Source: Marchantia polymorpha subsp. ruderalis
Lineage: Eukaryota; Streptophyta; Marchantiopsida; Marchantiales; Marchantiaceae
Direction of reading: 5' to 3'
Length of the DNA stretch: 64,000 nt
Assembly (NCBI GenBank): GCA_037833965.1
Contig: AP031351.1
Span: forward strand, 3,174,501 to 3,238,500
Part shown: piece by piece, positions 10,651 to 23,466 of the stretch
How the letters are laid out: every line of letters starts with the position of its first letter
Numbering within the stretch: position 1 is the stretch's first letter
The notes under the pieces: generated by a model
What the model saw: only the letters and a program-made list of their open reading frames with translations
What the model was told of the DNA's origin: nothing
Databases searched by the model: none
Position numbers and translations under genes: made by a program

Positions 10651-13038
10651 CGATTTTTCTAAGCCATGACTGACACTGATCGCCACCTCACCCCGACTGA
10701 ATCATGGCGGATCTTAATCTGAGTTTTGCTGAATGACAAGTCGGGAGAGGCTTTAATTCTCTCCTCGATTCGAGACATGTGCACCTCGATCGTGACCTAG
10801 CGCACAGAACTAGGCAGGTCGTTGCGCTTTCTTGGCTGCGGGGTAGATGGTTTTGGCAGACGCGGTGTATTACGATAGCACTTCTACATGTAGATACAGA
10901 GCTTTACTTCATGTTGCGTCAACCGAATATATGAGATGTGTTACTTGGGGAAACTACAGCAATTTGTTACATGTGTAGGTTTTGAACTTTGAACTTTTGC
11001 GGTGTGATGTTCAGAAGATTGAAATTTGTTGCGATGAATGTGCTTTGAGAAGTGGAGGGGATACACGAGGTGCCCGTGTTTTCCTACGGGAAACACTCAA
11101 CCTACTCACAACATGAGTGCAAGAGTTTCAGCTCATCGAGACAATTGACAGTAGAGACCTTAGACCTGGTTCTTATTAAAGAGCATAACGAACTCGATAG
11201 TACCCTGAAGTTTAAGGTTGTCAATAGACCGGAGGACAACTCATTGAATGCCATATGGATCTTCTATGGAAAGCTTGGGTTTCTGTAGTTGTTCGTTCTT
11301 TAGACGTGCTGTAGGTGTACACCTGTTGCCCACCTTCACTACTCTTGAAAATGTTTTAAACCGTAGCAAGCGATGAGTTTGCTCCCCATGTATTCCATTG
11401 CGACGACAAAGAACCAGCTAATAGCAGATATTCTGCCATCCTGGTCTTGAAACGAGGATTCATCCTGGGACGGAAGACTGGAACTTTAATGTGGCACTTT
11501 AACAGCAAATTCTTAGAATAGGATATAAGGAGCTCTCAACAGGCACAATCGTATTTGATATGCTGAAGAATATACGTACTGTTTCCTTCGACGCCATGCA
11601 CATGTCAAACATATGAAAGCAGGGAAGAGCTTGGATATCCTCCCTCAGAACCAGAGATCCTCCGCCAGTGCCGCAACTAGTTCCAGAAATCTCATTAGGG
11701 CCTTAGGCGTGAAGTTCCTGAATCGTGTAGAACCAATCCGTGAGAAAACCTGAACCAAAACTTACAACCCCACACGACAAACCCGCAACTCCACAAGCTG
11801 TCATCTCGACGAATTCGTAATTTTTCTAAATAACGTGGGCTTCCACAGCCAATCATTATAGTTCCAGATATTTGGCCAACAGCCCTAATCCTCAGCGATG
11901 TCATCAAGTAAGCGCGAATTGGCACTGAACTCGCCCGTCTTTAACGCAAATTGCAACACACCCGACCTGATATTGTTTTGATTTCATGTTCTTCTGTTGC
12001 TTCCGCCGGGATCGATCCGCGTGAGGGAAACTGTTGTCAGCTAATTTGCACTTCATCGTACGAGAAGATCGAAAACTGACTCTCCGATCCAAATTCGGCG
12101 TCAGAACTGGGACCGGCTATCAGCCGTCGTCAACTGTCACTTCCCGCAGCAAGCGCAGTCACGACTCATGAGATATCGAGAGAATCAACGGGTGCTGACA
12201 AGGACGTCTGGTTTTAAAATCTAAGCTCGTTGAAGCGCGAATTGACGCAGACTTGAAACTGACTTGAAAGGAAGCAGGAGATGCAAGAGGAATCGAAGCG
12301 AGGAGATGCAATTAAAGTATGCCTCTGGAGAACGTGATGGGGAGCAAGTCGTCCAGATTGTGTGTGACATGATGTGATCAAGGTCCCATGTTTTCATAGA
12401 GCGGGAGACTCTAGTGCCTGTGCAAGATCCTCAAGTTTGCCAGTTTGGAGACCGACGCTGCTAGCTGTGGACGCATTGACGCATCCTTGAAGAACGCGGA
12501 ATGACGAGTTGCCAAGGCAGATATCTCGCGAGTTCAACGACCGAGCAGCCCTCATCGAGAAGGAGAGCAGTCCAGCTCTCTTGCCGGATCACAATCTGCA
12601 TTGGGCTTTTGGAGCGCCTCGTGCCTGGAGCCGACGAGTGATGTACACAAGAACATCTGCTCGATCGAACTTTTCATAGCTCTCCAGTGAAATTGGATCC
12701 TCCTGGAATAAACCGGAAGGCTGGAGCGTTGGAACGCTAGAATCTGCATGACCTGCGTGGGTAGCTCATAAACGGGACCGCAGCATGCAAGAATTTGCGC
12801 CCCTCTCGCCAGCATTCAAAAGTAGAAGATTTCTGAGAGCAGTGATTCCACAACAGAGAACGATGCGTGGAGTGCGTGTGGGATAGAGAGATGAGATTGA
12901 TTCACAATTCCGTGTAAAATCTGCAGCATGCGTCTCCACGAATGCCCAAGATAAGAGGCGATCAGCTTACTAGTATAACTGCTGAGTTGCTTTGAGAACC
13001 TACTCTTATGGATAGCACAGCATCACCCATTTACTTTT
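10651..13038. other. Unassigned spacer
   Basis: Mixed-composition DNA. Short open frames (for example 12552-12815 minus and 11052-11288 plus) lack recognisable motifs, an ATG in good context or plausible exon partners. Decayed gene or transposon sequence cannot be excluded. Confidence 0.35.
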
Positions 13039-13304
13039 GCAAAATTACCTTGAATCCCATCAACAGTGCACATATTATCATGAGCATTTGGAGCTTCTGA
13101 CAATCCAGAGAGTATCCATGGATTCTAGACCACGATTTTCATCATGATTGATTAAGATCATTTGTTCATATCCAGAAGCCAACGTAACATGTTAGAATCG
13201 ACATGAAACTTCACCGTCTGATGCCATTGAATCCATGGATAATCTCCTACTCCAATTTACACGTACAATGTGTACACTGTTGAAAGGATTAAAGATAATT
13301 TTGC
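13039..13304. repeat. Imperfect fold-back repeat (MITE-like)
   Basis: The left arm starts GCAAAATTACCTTGAATCCC at 13039. It returns on the opposite strand from 13304 as GCAAAATTATCTTTAATCC. Similarity continues through an ACAGTG(C/T)ACA block and, further in, TATCCATGGATTC. The arms are roughly 90-100 bp with several mismatches and an interior of about 70 bp. Size and shape fit a miniature inverted-repeat element or another old fold-back. No target duplication was identified. Confidence 0.55.
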
Positions 13305-13386
13305 ACGAGATTCTTAAAACACTTTCTCGCGTGTTTGTGTCCGGGTCGAATGGCCCTCGAGTTCTCCCATAGCTTGTTCATGCTCG

Positions 13387-13572
13387 ATGCTTGAGAAACA
13401 AACAAACGAGACATGTTGTGATGTTCCGATTTGGGATTCCAAGGCAAATATCATGCTTTGTTGGAATTGTGGCAAACTTGACCACTTCAAGAAAAGATTT
13501 CGCGGCAGAGCACAACTTCTTCAACACACAACTAAGAAAAAGGCGAGAAAAACATGCTCAGTGACGAGGTGA
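13387..13572 (+). pseudogene. copia-like gag zinc-knuckle remnant
   Basis: The reading frame contains MLCWNCGKLDHFKKRFRGR, a CCHC zinc knuckle (C-x2-C-x4-H-x4-C) in which the last Cys is Arg. It is followed by a lysine/arginine-rich stretch. This is the usual form of the nucleocapsid knuckle in plant Ty1/copia gag proteins (CWxCGKxGHxKxxC). No protease, integrase or reverse transcriptase is recognisable nearby, so only a decayed fragment survives at the edge of the AT-rich desert. An isolated cellular zinc-knuckle gene is less likely given the frame length and the missing ligand. Confidence 0.5.
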
Positions 13573-16500
13573 TAATGGTAAAATAATTTGCATTTCATCA
13601 CAACAAAAAATAGAAATAAATTGTAGATTGTGACTATTTGTGTTACATGTGTTGTAAAACAAAGTTTTTTAGTTTCTTTTTTCATATCAAACGCTTCAAT
13701 TTGTACGACCTTTGATCATATGTGTGGAATTGAACTTATTCGTTGTGTGAAAGTTCAAAGATATACTGTAATCAACTGTCTGGAATTGAAATTTTTGGAC
13801 ATAGTTTTTTTTAAAATTCAAATGGTTTTTTGATCATGATGAGGAATGTTATATATTTGCTTGACATGATGAATAAATAACTATGTTAGAAGAATTTGAT
13901 AAATAATGGAAAATATGTGATTGTATAAGTCATGACTGGAGAAATTTCATCTTGAAATTAGATATATAATCACAGATATGATGATTTTCTATGTGAGCGC
14001 ATGGTTCAAGATTTTGGACTGAACATGACTATTAATGATATTGAAGTCTAGATAATATTAATGAAAACTTCATGTAGATTCTTCACACAATCCATTATGA
14101 ATTTAAATGTTCTAAACATTGCATGTTAGAAAAGCATAATCAATCCACCTTTGATTTTGAATATCATAGTTCTATGAATAATTTTGAATATACACAAAGT
14201 GACTTTAGTATTACACTCCATAATCCAATCAATCAAAATCCATAAGGCTATATTGTTAATTTATTGTCAGCATCAAAATTATGAGTACTTTGTACTTTCA
14301 TAAAATAAAATTTTGAAATTGAAACTCAAACTAGCAAAAAAACCTAGGCAAGAAATCTGCTGCTGGTTACTTTGCTACCACATGTAATTCATCTTAGATT
14401 TGAGCTTGTTTGATTTATGTAAAATTGCAATTTAGTCTTTCGCTGCAAGGTCAAAGATATCATCACTCTTTATCACATGTGACTAATCCATCATTCATAT
14501 CTACATAGAAGTCACATAACAAGATTAGTTTTAAATTTATCTTTACAAGTTTTTTAAAAAAACCTTTTTAAGTATTGCAATTCAGATGTGTCAAAAATGA
14601 TAAAAGAAATTGTAGAATTGTAAATGTTGCTTCATGGACTTTGCCTCAAACTCAATTGCAACTTTTGATAAATCATGTAAACTATTATTTGAAAAGATTA
14701 CTGGTTATTGAAAGCATTTGATGTGATTTATTTGTATATTTCAATAAATAAATAAACAATTATAAGTTTGTTTAAAATAATTTAATTGATTTTTCTCATG
14801 CAATTGATTTTTTAATGTGTTGAATATGTAAGTTTGACTGAGTTCAATCAATCAATCAATTCAACAAATTCTAAGTAATCAAATAATTAAATTGACCAAA
14901 AGTATCAATAACTTTTGTTGAAGTTTGTATTTATTGCATTTATATCTTGAAAAAAACTCTAAACATCTAGCTTTTGGCTAAAATTTGCATAGATAACTTG
15001 GTATGAAACTATTTTTTCAAACTTCTTTTCAATTGAAAAAATTTCAAGAGAATCTTAATGATTTATATCCATAGTAAAAACATAATTATTTATTTAAAAA
15101 TGTCTATTAAAGAGAAAAATTTATTTGAGTTGAAAAAATTGAAGATTTTGAGTAGACTTAAAAACATAAACATAGCTCAGCGTATAAAAATCAAGCAAAA
15201 TTAACAACATGAATTTATTTTTTATTATCAAAATATAACATTTGAATAAATTGATCGATTTAAATTGGAATATGACAATATTTTTTTTAATAATGATGCT
15301 ATTGTTTTGATTTTCAAAAAGATACATCGTTGTCATATAATGAGTGTCAACTTTTACATTAAAAAAATACATCAATGATGAAATAATATTTATCAGTAGT
15401 TAAGAAATAAAACTAACAAGTAAAAACTCATCTTAAAATATTTAAAATTATATAAAATAAATAATTTTTTATACAAAAATAAGAAATGTATAATAATTTT
15501 AAGTGGCATAAAAAATCACAAAATAATAAAAATTAATTAAAAAAAATTTTATTTCAAATTTTATTTAATTTGTGTATTTTTATTTTTATTTTATTTTTAA
15601 TGACAAATTTGAAAATAAAGAAAATACAATCAAATAGACTTTAATGCGGATTTTTTCAATGGATTTTCTAGAAATTTCAATCTTTATAAATAAACTCCAT
15701 ATATTGTAAGTATACGATTTGCATGAATTGAGAGAAGATTTTAATCAACGTAACAAATAATTTCATGAATAATAAAATGTCAAAAAATCATGAAAATTAT
15801 TTTAAAAGGTAAAAATAAGATTTTTAATTTAATTATTATAGTATGTGAATGATATGTTTATTACACGTGGAATATATATAATTTTGATAAGCTCAAAACT
15901 TTCTTACATATATATTGCAATTATAAACATACATGATGATCTTCGTACATTTAATAGCAATATCTGAAATACTTTGAAAAATCAAACTTTTCCTTTATTC
16001 ATATGTTCGAGATTATCTTGCATACTTGCTGGATTGAATATGAAAAATTGCAACTCTTTGAACATTCTTGCATATTGCAATTAAAAGTTTCACTAGTATA
16101 TTGACCTTGGACATTCTTTTTATGTCCGAGGCAGTTCAAATCTTTTTAGAACTCCACCACTCTACTACAAAATTATAAAACATTTCAGGTTCAGATATTT
16201 TAAAATCACATTTGATATTGACAAGATCAGTAGATACATGTGAAATTCAAAAAAGATACATTGCAGTAATATCACGCACATGTAAAAAATGCTTAAAATT
16301 TAATCTTGATTTTACAAATGTTTTTGTGTTAAATTGTATTAATAATGTATATTATAGAGATTATATATTGATAAAAAAAAACATTACCTTCTTTTTAACT
16401 CAATCTTAGATGAATGTATAACCTGAAAATCTACATCACCATGCTCAATAATCCAAAAAGTTCAAAAATGTGTTTTTAAGTTAAAAAGAAAATTAATTAA

Positions 16501-18353
16501 AAAACTCATGTTCAATAAATAAATCCAACTAGTAATCAAATGATGAATACTTTAGTTTGTCACATCAACATTAAATTTTTTTATTTGAATTAAAATATAT
16601 ATGATTCAATTAGAGAGTTTTTATGAAAATTAACTTGGATTTGATCAAATATAGTTAATTTAGTTTAAATTAATTAAAATTTTTTTTTACATAAAAAAAT
16701 AGCATCAGCTTTTCATAATATATTTTGAAATATCAATAAAGAAATTTTTTAATCTTTGTAGACTTAATTTTGCTGGCATTACATTGTATTTTATTTTATA
16801 TTCTTAAAAATATATGTAGTTCATCCTTCCGGGTTATGTTATCGGCAACAAATAAATGAAATGTTCAACTAGACTTGTTGCACTAAGTTTATCAGAAACA
16901 TAAATCTGAATGACTAGATACATAGTACCCATCATCAACAGTTCACCGTCTCGACTTGTAATTACTCTAGGAATATTTCCACATTATTTTTATTCTCAAC
17001 ATATGTAGTCCGCACTTAGTAATTCTATTATTCAAAATATGTAACATTGATTTACATAGATATTTCATTATTGAGTTATGAAGTGTCATGCAAATCTTTT
17101 CAGTTTTATAAATCAATGATGATCTAATGTTTAATTTTTAAAATTTTTGCCATATGAGCAAAAAATACCTGAAATTTGATAATATATTTAATATTGTAAA
17201 TTTTTATTATTTGCATGATATCCATAATCACTGAAATTGAAATATTCAAAATAAATTTAAAACATCTATACAATATAAATATAAATTAAAAAATTTTCAT
17301 ATCTTTATTTTTTATTCCATTATTTAATTAATAGAAAAATATATAATGAAAAGTATATAATTTGACTTGTGTTAAATTTGAAATGTGGTAAAATTGAAAA
17401 TGATTACAGTTTATTTAAAATGTTAATTCTAATCAAAACATATCACAAAGCAATAATATAAATGAAATCATAAAATTTGATACAAGATACAAAGAATATT
17501 TCAAAATGAACTAAGTATAAATAGATATAATACCATTTATCACATAACATGTTAAAATTCATTACAATCAATTTCTTTGATTGTTTTAGAAAAGCATAAA
17601 GATAAATTTGATTTCAAGTTTTGTAAATTTTGACAATTTACAAGTTTAGTAATATAATGTTAATATTAAAAAAATCGGATTAAATATAAAATTACTATAT
17701 CATATATAATTTACAGATCAATAAATATCAAAAAAATTTATTATTTGACAAAAATCTTTAATAAAATGATATGCTACCAGATGTCAAAATAAAATTAAAA
17801 GTTCAATACAAAAAGATTAAACATACTCATATTTGAGAAGTTTTAAGATTTTTTGACATATCTATATTTAATCTACACTCCTATTAAATAGTGTTTGAAC
17901 TCTTTAACACATTTTATATTCAATAGGTTTTAAATGTTAGAATTCCTCATGATCATAATCTCTAAAAATGAATTCAACAAGATTTTTTTTTTTAAATTAC
18001 CATCAAGTATTGATCATCATTAATATAGTTCACATAAATATAATATTTAATATAAAATACTTGCAAAACTTTTCCAAAAATAAATTATAAATACAAAATA
18101 TTAATTGGATAACAATGATAATATAAATAAATATCAATAAATTCAATTTTATCCTTTATTTAAATCAAAACAATAATAAAAATACATATGATGTGCATGT
18201 TTTAGGTTAAATATCAATAATATTTAAAACTCAAAAAATCACATAATAATCATAATTTATTATTATTATTATTATGAAATGAATTTGTTTTGAGATTATA
18301 GCATATGAAACCAAAAAAAAAATATAAAAGTTAAAATGGAAATTAACCGAGAT
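13573..18353. other. AT-rich desert, part 1
   Basis: Very A+T-rich, CpG-depleted sequence with no recognisable gene. A slightly less AT-rich island at about 16815-16985 could be an old coding or transposon fragment, but I could not identify it in any frame. Confidence 0.55.
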
Positions 18354-18598
18354 TGTTGAGATTAATTCCAATTAAAGAGTAATCTTGGATTTTAGCTATA
18401 AATAGCTTAGACGCTAGTATCAATTGGGATTAAATATCTGGGCACCTGCCATGTACATAGACTCTTTTATGACAAGACTTAGTGTAAAGCAACGCGTGTT
18501 CACAATAGACATAACACTCTTCCTCATGAGGGTGAACCACGTTATTTTTGTGTCTAGTGTTGTCTGTTTGATTGAATGATTAATCATTGTGTTTTTCA
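18354..18598 (+). mobile_element. Probable solo LTR (copia type), decayed
   Basis: Begins TGTTGAGATTAATTCC, a typical plant copia LTR start. It carries a CTATAAATAGC TATA box at about 18396-18406 and a U5-like stretch (GGGTGAACCACGTTATTTTTG, TGTCTGTTTG) and ends near TTTTTCA. No primer-binding site, internal region or second LTR was seen, and no target duplication was established. The assignment rests on signal order rather than on alignment. Confidence 0.4.
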
Positions 18599-21460
18599 TA
18601 TTTTACCGTATAAAAAATTCATGATTTTTTAATACGTAATTTGATAAATTTTTACAAAATATGAATATAATTCTATTTGAAACAACAAGAATTATTTTTT
18701 AGATTTTGAGATGCAACTAAATTTTTTAATTTGAAAAAAAATTAAATTAATTTAAAAATTTATATCAATGGATTTAGAAGAGATCTTATATTAGATCATG
18801 ACAAGGATCTCCAGTTTGTTTTTTTTTTTTTCAGAAATTGCTCAGTTTTTTCAGAATGTAGTGTCAAAATATACCATGAATTGCATTTTGTAAAATCAAA
18901 TTAATAGATTTTAAATTTAATTACTGCAAGAAAAAATATCTTCACATTTTTTAACTTAAAAAATATTATTAAATGTTGCAATATTAATCATTTAAAATTT
19001 TATTATATTTAAACTTTGCTTTCAATTTTGAATCAAATTTTATACTTTTATTGATAATATGCTTGTGTCATCATTTGTTGATAAATTTTTTCATCATCTA
19101 TTGAAAAAAATAGAATTTGTAGATAAAATATTATTTTTAGATAGTGATTTATTTTAACAAAAATATCATCAAAAGTTTCAACAGTTGATGAATAAATTAT
19201 TTTGACGTTTTTTTGCAAAAATACACATGAATTTTGGCATTAAATTATTCTTATCCCCCAAAAATAACATGAACTCTTTTGCAAAATTATGTTTCAAATC
19301 TAGCAAAAATGTTTGATCATAAGTAAGAAATTAATTCATAAACATGTAATCTGACTTGCTTATCAAGATTTGTTTTTGTTCTTTGGCTACTTTTTAGCCG
19401 TCACCGCGTATCCTGTCATACTAAGTTTTTAAAATTATAACTTGTATTTTATCTTTGCGCATGTGACATCTATTTCATTCTTTTTTATTTTTACAATTCA
19501 TCAAATGGATAAAGTGTCTTCATCATTCGTTCATTTTGACTTTTATGATTTCTGAATTTGAGATTTTGTATCAATTAAGTTTTCACTTTGGTTCACTTGG
19601 TACGAGGTGTTAATAATCATTTACACATTCTTTGTATTTGCACGTTTTCACAATTTTAAAACTATTTGAAGCAATTTTTTTTTTCATTCTAGGATTACTC
19701 GGAACCAACATTTTCACCTCTTAAAATAATTTATAACAAAATTTTATAAACACTTTCAAATTTTTTCTAGTAGCATCTTATAACCTCTTTCAGACTCTCC
19801 AAAGCAGCATTTAATCATCAATTTAGGATTATTTGTATTCAAAGTTTAAAATTATGATTTTCTTTATAGAAATTGTTTTTATCATTTTGAGTTTATTTGA
19901 AAAAAAAAAAGTTTGACATATAAATTCATCCACATAAATCTGTTTTAGCTAATAGCGGTGTAGTATGAAAACAACACTAACAACAAATAAAACTATTTCA
20001 ATCTAACATCTATTTTAATATATATTTTTAGTCTTATTGCATATATAAAAGACAAACAAACATAAATAATTAATTTTAGAAAAAATTGATTAATATTTAC
20101 ACTATTTTCATATCTTTAATTTACAATACAAATGCAAAATGATTGAAATTAGTGATTTTGAAAATTGAATCTTTTGTATTATTTTACATCAATAATCAAT
20201 TGAAATAAGAAGATTTTGAATATATATTGATCATATTACGTATAAATTTTAATTTTTTAAACATGAGTATTTAAGAATTTGAAAAAGATGCAGATATATT
20301 TAATTTTTTTTGACATTATTACCCAGGATGAAGCTTTATTTCAAGATATTAATAATGCCTTTGAATTCAAAGAAGAAAAGAATGCAGGCATTTGAAATCT
20401 GCATTCACTGAATTTGATTCATTGACTAATGTGTCAAATTATTCGAGTAAAATAAATTTCAAGTGATTAATCATCAAAACTACCCAAGAGATTTAAGAAA
20501 GTTTATTAATAGAAAATTTTTGATTCAATGATAAATATTAAGGTTTAAATTTTTTTGATTTAAGTATTATTATATTTCTTTGTTAATTCAAATATTTAAA
20601 AAAAACATATTAAAATATACATTAAATATAAAAATATTAAAAATATTTTAAAAAAATTCAAAAAGTATTGATAGCAATTTAAAAGAGATGTAACACCAGG
20701 ATACAAAAAACATACATGAAATTTCTTTTTCTTCTATGTAATGTTTCAAAAATAAATTCTAGAATATCATTCATACCTTTTTTTATGAAACAAAGACATA
20801 ATAAATATAACAATGTAAGTTTTAAACTAATATATTTAAATTTGAATCATGTAAGAAAGACAAAAAATATATTGATACTCAAATATATATCATGACAATA
20901 GTATTTTCTTCTTGAATAATTTTTTAATGAGAATTATTCAAGTAAAATTGACTACAATGTTTAATTAAAGATGTAATGCAAATTTTTTACATATATCTAA
21001 ACTATATACATGGAAAAATGTATTGATCAAACATTAAATTCATATCCAAATTAATTCACACGATGAAAATACTTTTCATCAAAAAATCATTCAAGTTTGG
21101 GATATGTGCTGCAGAGAATTAATATTAGATATATTTTTAATCATCATGATCTTTTATTGAAGCATTAATGTAGATGACTATATGGTCTTCACGGTTTGTG
21201 ATTTTCTTTGCTTGTGGTACTTTTTTTTTCAAATTGTGACATATGAGGTAAAGCTTTTAGTTTTTTTTTTACATAGTGCTGCACTCTATTAAAAGTATAT
21301 TACCAATTTAAATGTAAATTCAAGATAAAAGATCATAGATAATCAGGTTTGATATATAGTATCGCATCTGATTACCTCCTTCGAATGAAAAATCAATTAT
21401 ATGAGTATCTGCATAACATTTGGTGAATTAAAAATATCTTAATTATTTATAGGATATAGT
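18599..21460. other. AT-rich desert, part 2
   Basis: Continuation of the A+T-rich spacer with poly-A/T runs and short imperfect repeats. No gene, RNA gene or element ends are recognisable. It ends sharply at about 21460, where a CpG-rich gene leader begins. Confidence 0.6.
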
Positions 21461-21464
21461 TCAA

Positions 21465-22617
21465 TGGGAGCCGTGATGGTGGAACTGGAGCTGAGCTCCG
21501 GATGTACTGCAGTTCGGATGCGAGGAACCGTAGCACCGACCGGGTAGAGATGTGGCTGCGTGCAGCATTGCACAGCACACGGATGAAAGTCGCCTCTCCG
21601 GCTGTCAGCTCACCTCAGCTCACCTCGGTCACGGACCACGGTCCGACCCCACCGCATCCGAACGCAACCAACAGCATTCGCTCGTTGGCCTGCCTGCCGG
21701 AGAAAAGCCTTGCAGCGCAAAGGCAAGCGGAGGGCGACGGGCGAATTCGAATGGACACCGGCAGCGGGCGGAAGGCGATGGCGCCATGCAAGCACAAACG
21801 CGCGCTGGGCTGGCGGATCGACATCGTAGAGTACATGCAGCGGTCGTAGCGCTACTCTAGGAGCAGAGCAGAGCAGAGGAGTAGACGGCGCGCTCGGCCC
21901 CGAGGGCCCGCGGCGACGAGCGGACGGACGCCCTCTAAGCTCAGAATGAGCGAGCGCAGCGTCGTGGAAGCCAAGACTCCGATCGCCTTCGTACTTTGTG
22001 CGCCTGTGTGTCCGACGAGGATGAAGAGAGGACTGGGGGAGAGGAATGTTGTCGTAGGAGTGTCGTGCTTCGGTCGATGATGTTGTCGTCGTCGTCGTTG
22101 TCCTCGCTGATGCTGCTGCTGCCAAGTGATAGCGGAGGAGGAGGAGGAGGAGGGTGGGGTGGAGGTGGAGACCCGCGGGCGGGAGAGCGTTCGGTGCCGC
22201 TGACATGCAGGAGAAGGAGAGGAGGAGTCGCAAGGGCGGGCCAGTGGATCAGCGAGACGTGGTCGAGGATGAAGACGGGGCCGTGAGCTTCGAGCGACGC
22301 CGAGGGCGAGAGAGCGGGACTTAGATAGATTGCTCGACGCTCGATAGCGACTCGGACGACCGCGGGTCGAGGCCTTGGACGCCCGGTCGGAGAGCAGCCA
22401 GGGCACGAGCTTCGTAGCCATCGAGGGAGCGGTGCTCGAAGGAGACGGTGTTTATTTTCCTCGTGTGGCATAGTGCTCTCTTGTAAATGAAATGACAACC
22501 GGTGGTGGTGGAGGAGGAGGAGGAGGAGGAGGAGGGCTTGGGGAAATTTTAGGGGCAGAAAGTAGGAGTAGAATAAGGTGGCCGAGGTGAAAGGAGAAAT
22601 AGCGGGGAAAGGGAGGC
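21465..22617 (+). promoter_or_regulatory. CpG-rich promoter/5' leader of trihelix gene
   Basis: GC- and CpG-dense stretch directly upstream of the trihelix start codon. It contains TCGTCG and GGA microsatellites (GGA runs at about 22130-22150 and 22508-22538). Long open frames on the minus strand here (up to 238 residues) are Ser/Pro/Leu-rich reflections of these repeats. Transcription start and any leader introns cannot be placed from sequence alone. Confidence 0.5.
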
Positions 22618-23466
22618 ATGACAGGGCTGCATTCGCTGTCCGATGGATTGCATACATCCGATGGAAAGAAGCCAGATGATGATATAGTCATGGAAGAACG
22701 CGAGGGGCCACGACACGGCCGAGTGTACAAAAAGTCTAACTGGACATTGACGGAGCTCCAGGTGCTTCAGACCGCCAAACGTGAGGACCAAGAGAAGCAA
22801 CTGAAGGCTGACCCCAAGGAAAAGCACAAGTCTGCTGCGGAGCGATGGCAGTGGATAGAAGACTATTGCTGGGATCAGCGCGTCGAGCGAAGCGCACAGC
22901 AGTGTAGGGATAGATGGGAAAGGATGTCTGCGGACTTCAAGAAGGTGGGAGATTTTGAAAAACAGGTTCCCAGGGGCGGCACTTCTTACTGGCAGATGAC
23001 CATAGATGACCGGAAAACCAAGAAATTACCCTCCAATTTTCAGCAAGAAATCTTTCATGCTTTGGGGGAATGGTTTGTCCGGAGTCGTGCTGTAGATCCG
23101 AACGACATCGTGATCGACACGTCAGTGCCTTCTCCTTTGCAGGTAAATAATGCCTGCGTCAATTTAGTTAGTAACGGAGACAATTCATCCTCAGAGGAGG
23201 GCGAAAGCGATCCTCAAGATGGACCGACTACGTGCAAGAAACGGAAGCTGCCTCCAGGGGTAAATGCGGAAGGAATAGCAGCCATAATTGAGAGGGCGAA
23301 TATGGCTACTCAGAGGACCATGCTGGAATGTGAGGACAGGAAGGATCGGCGCCACAAGGAAACGCTGGAGGCGAACGAGCGGATCGCTTCCGGTTACATT
23401 TCAGCGCTGGTAAGCATAGCAGACGCCCTTCGTCAATTTGCGACAAATAGGGACGACAGAGAGTAA
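22618..23466 (+). CDS. Trihelix transcription factor (ASR3/SH4-like type)
   Basis: An uninterrupted 282-codon frame with ATG at 22618. Residues about 40-125 form a Myb/SANT-like trihelix domain with the expected tryptophan spacing: SNWTLTELQVL, then AERWQWIEDYCW, then QQCRDRWERMSADFKKV. A conserved SYWQM...KKLPSNFQQEIF block follows, as in the Arabidopsis ASR3 (SH4-related) group. A basic KKRK patch at about residue 205 could be a nuclear localisation signal, and the C-terminal 60 residues are predicted helical (ECEDRKDRRHKETLEANER) and may dimerise. Trihelix proteins bind GT-type promoter elements in the nucleus. The leader is CpG-rich and no intron is needed to explain the frame. Family is confident; the subgroup is inferred from the domain pattern. 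Confidence 0.8.
   Translation: MTGLHSLSDGLHTSDGKKPDDDIVMEEREGPRHGRVYKKSNWTLTELQVLQTAKREDQEKQLKADPKEKHKSAAERWQWIEDYCWDQRVERSAQQCRDRWERMSADFKKVGDFEKQVPRGGTSYWQMTIDDRKTKKLPSNFQQEIFHALGEWFVRSRAVDPNDIVIDTSVPSPLQVNNACVNLVSNGDNSSSEEGESDPQDGPTTCKKRKLPPGVNAEGIAAIIERANMATQRTMLECEDRKDRRHKETLEANERIASGYISALVSIADALRQFATNRDDRE

Noticed and set aside
10180-10686. 168-residue minus-strand frame
   Set aside because: Contains a DRPTDRPT run from the GGTC microsatellite, and competing frames on both strands are equally long; no family motif.
13573-21460. AT-rich desert as an insertion of organelle DNA
   Set aside because: No plastid or mitochondrial gene, tRNA or rRNA is recognisable and CpG depletion with TE remnants fits decayed nuclear DNA better.
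21610-22657. Long minus-strand open frames (up to 238 residues) in front of the trihelix gene
   Set aside because: They consist of Ser/Leu/Pro/Thr runs created by GGA and TCG microsatellites in a CpG-rich leader; no domain or splice structure.
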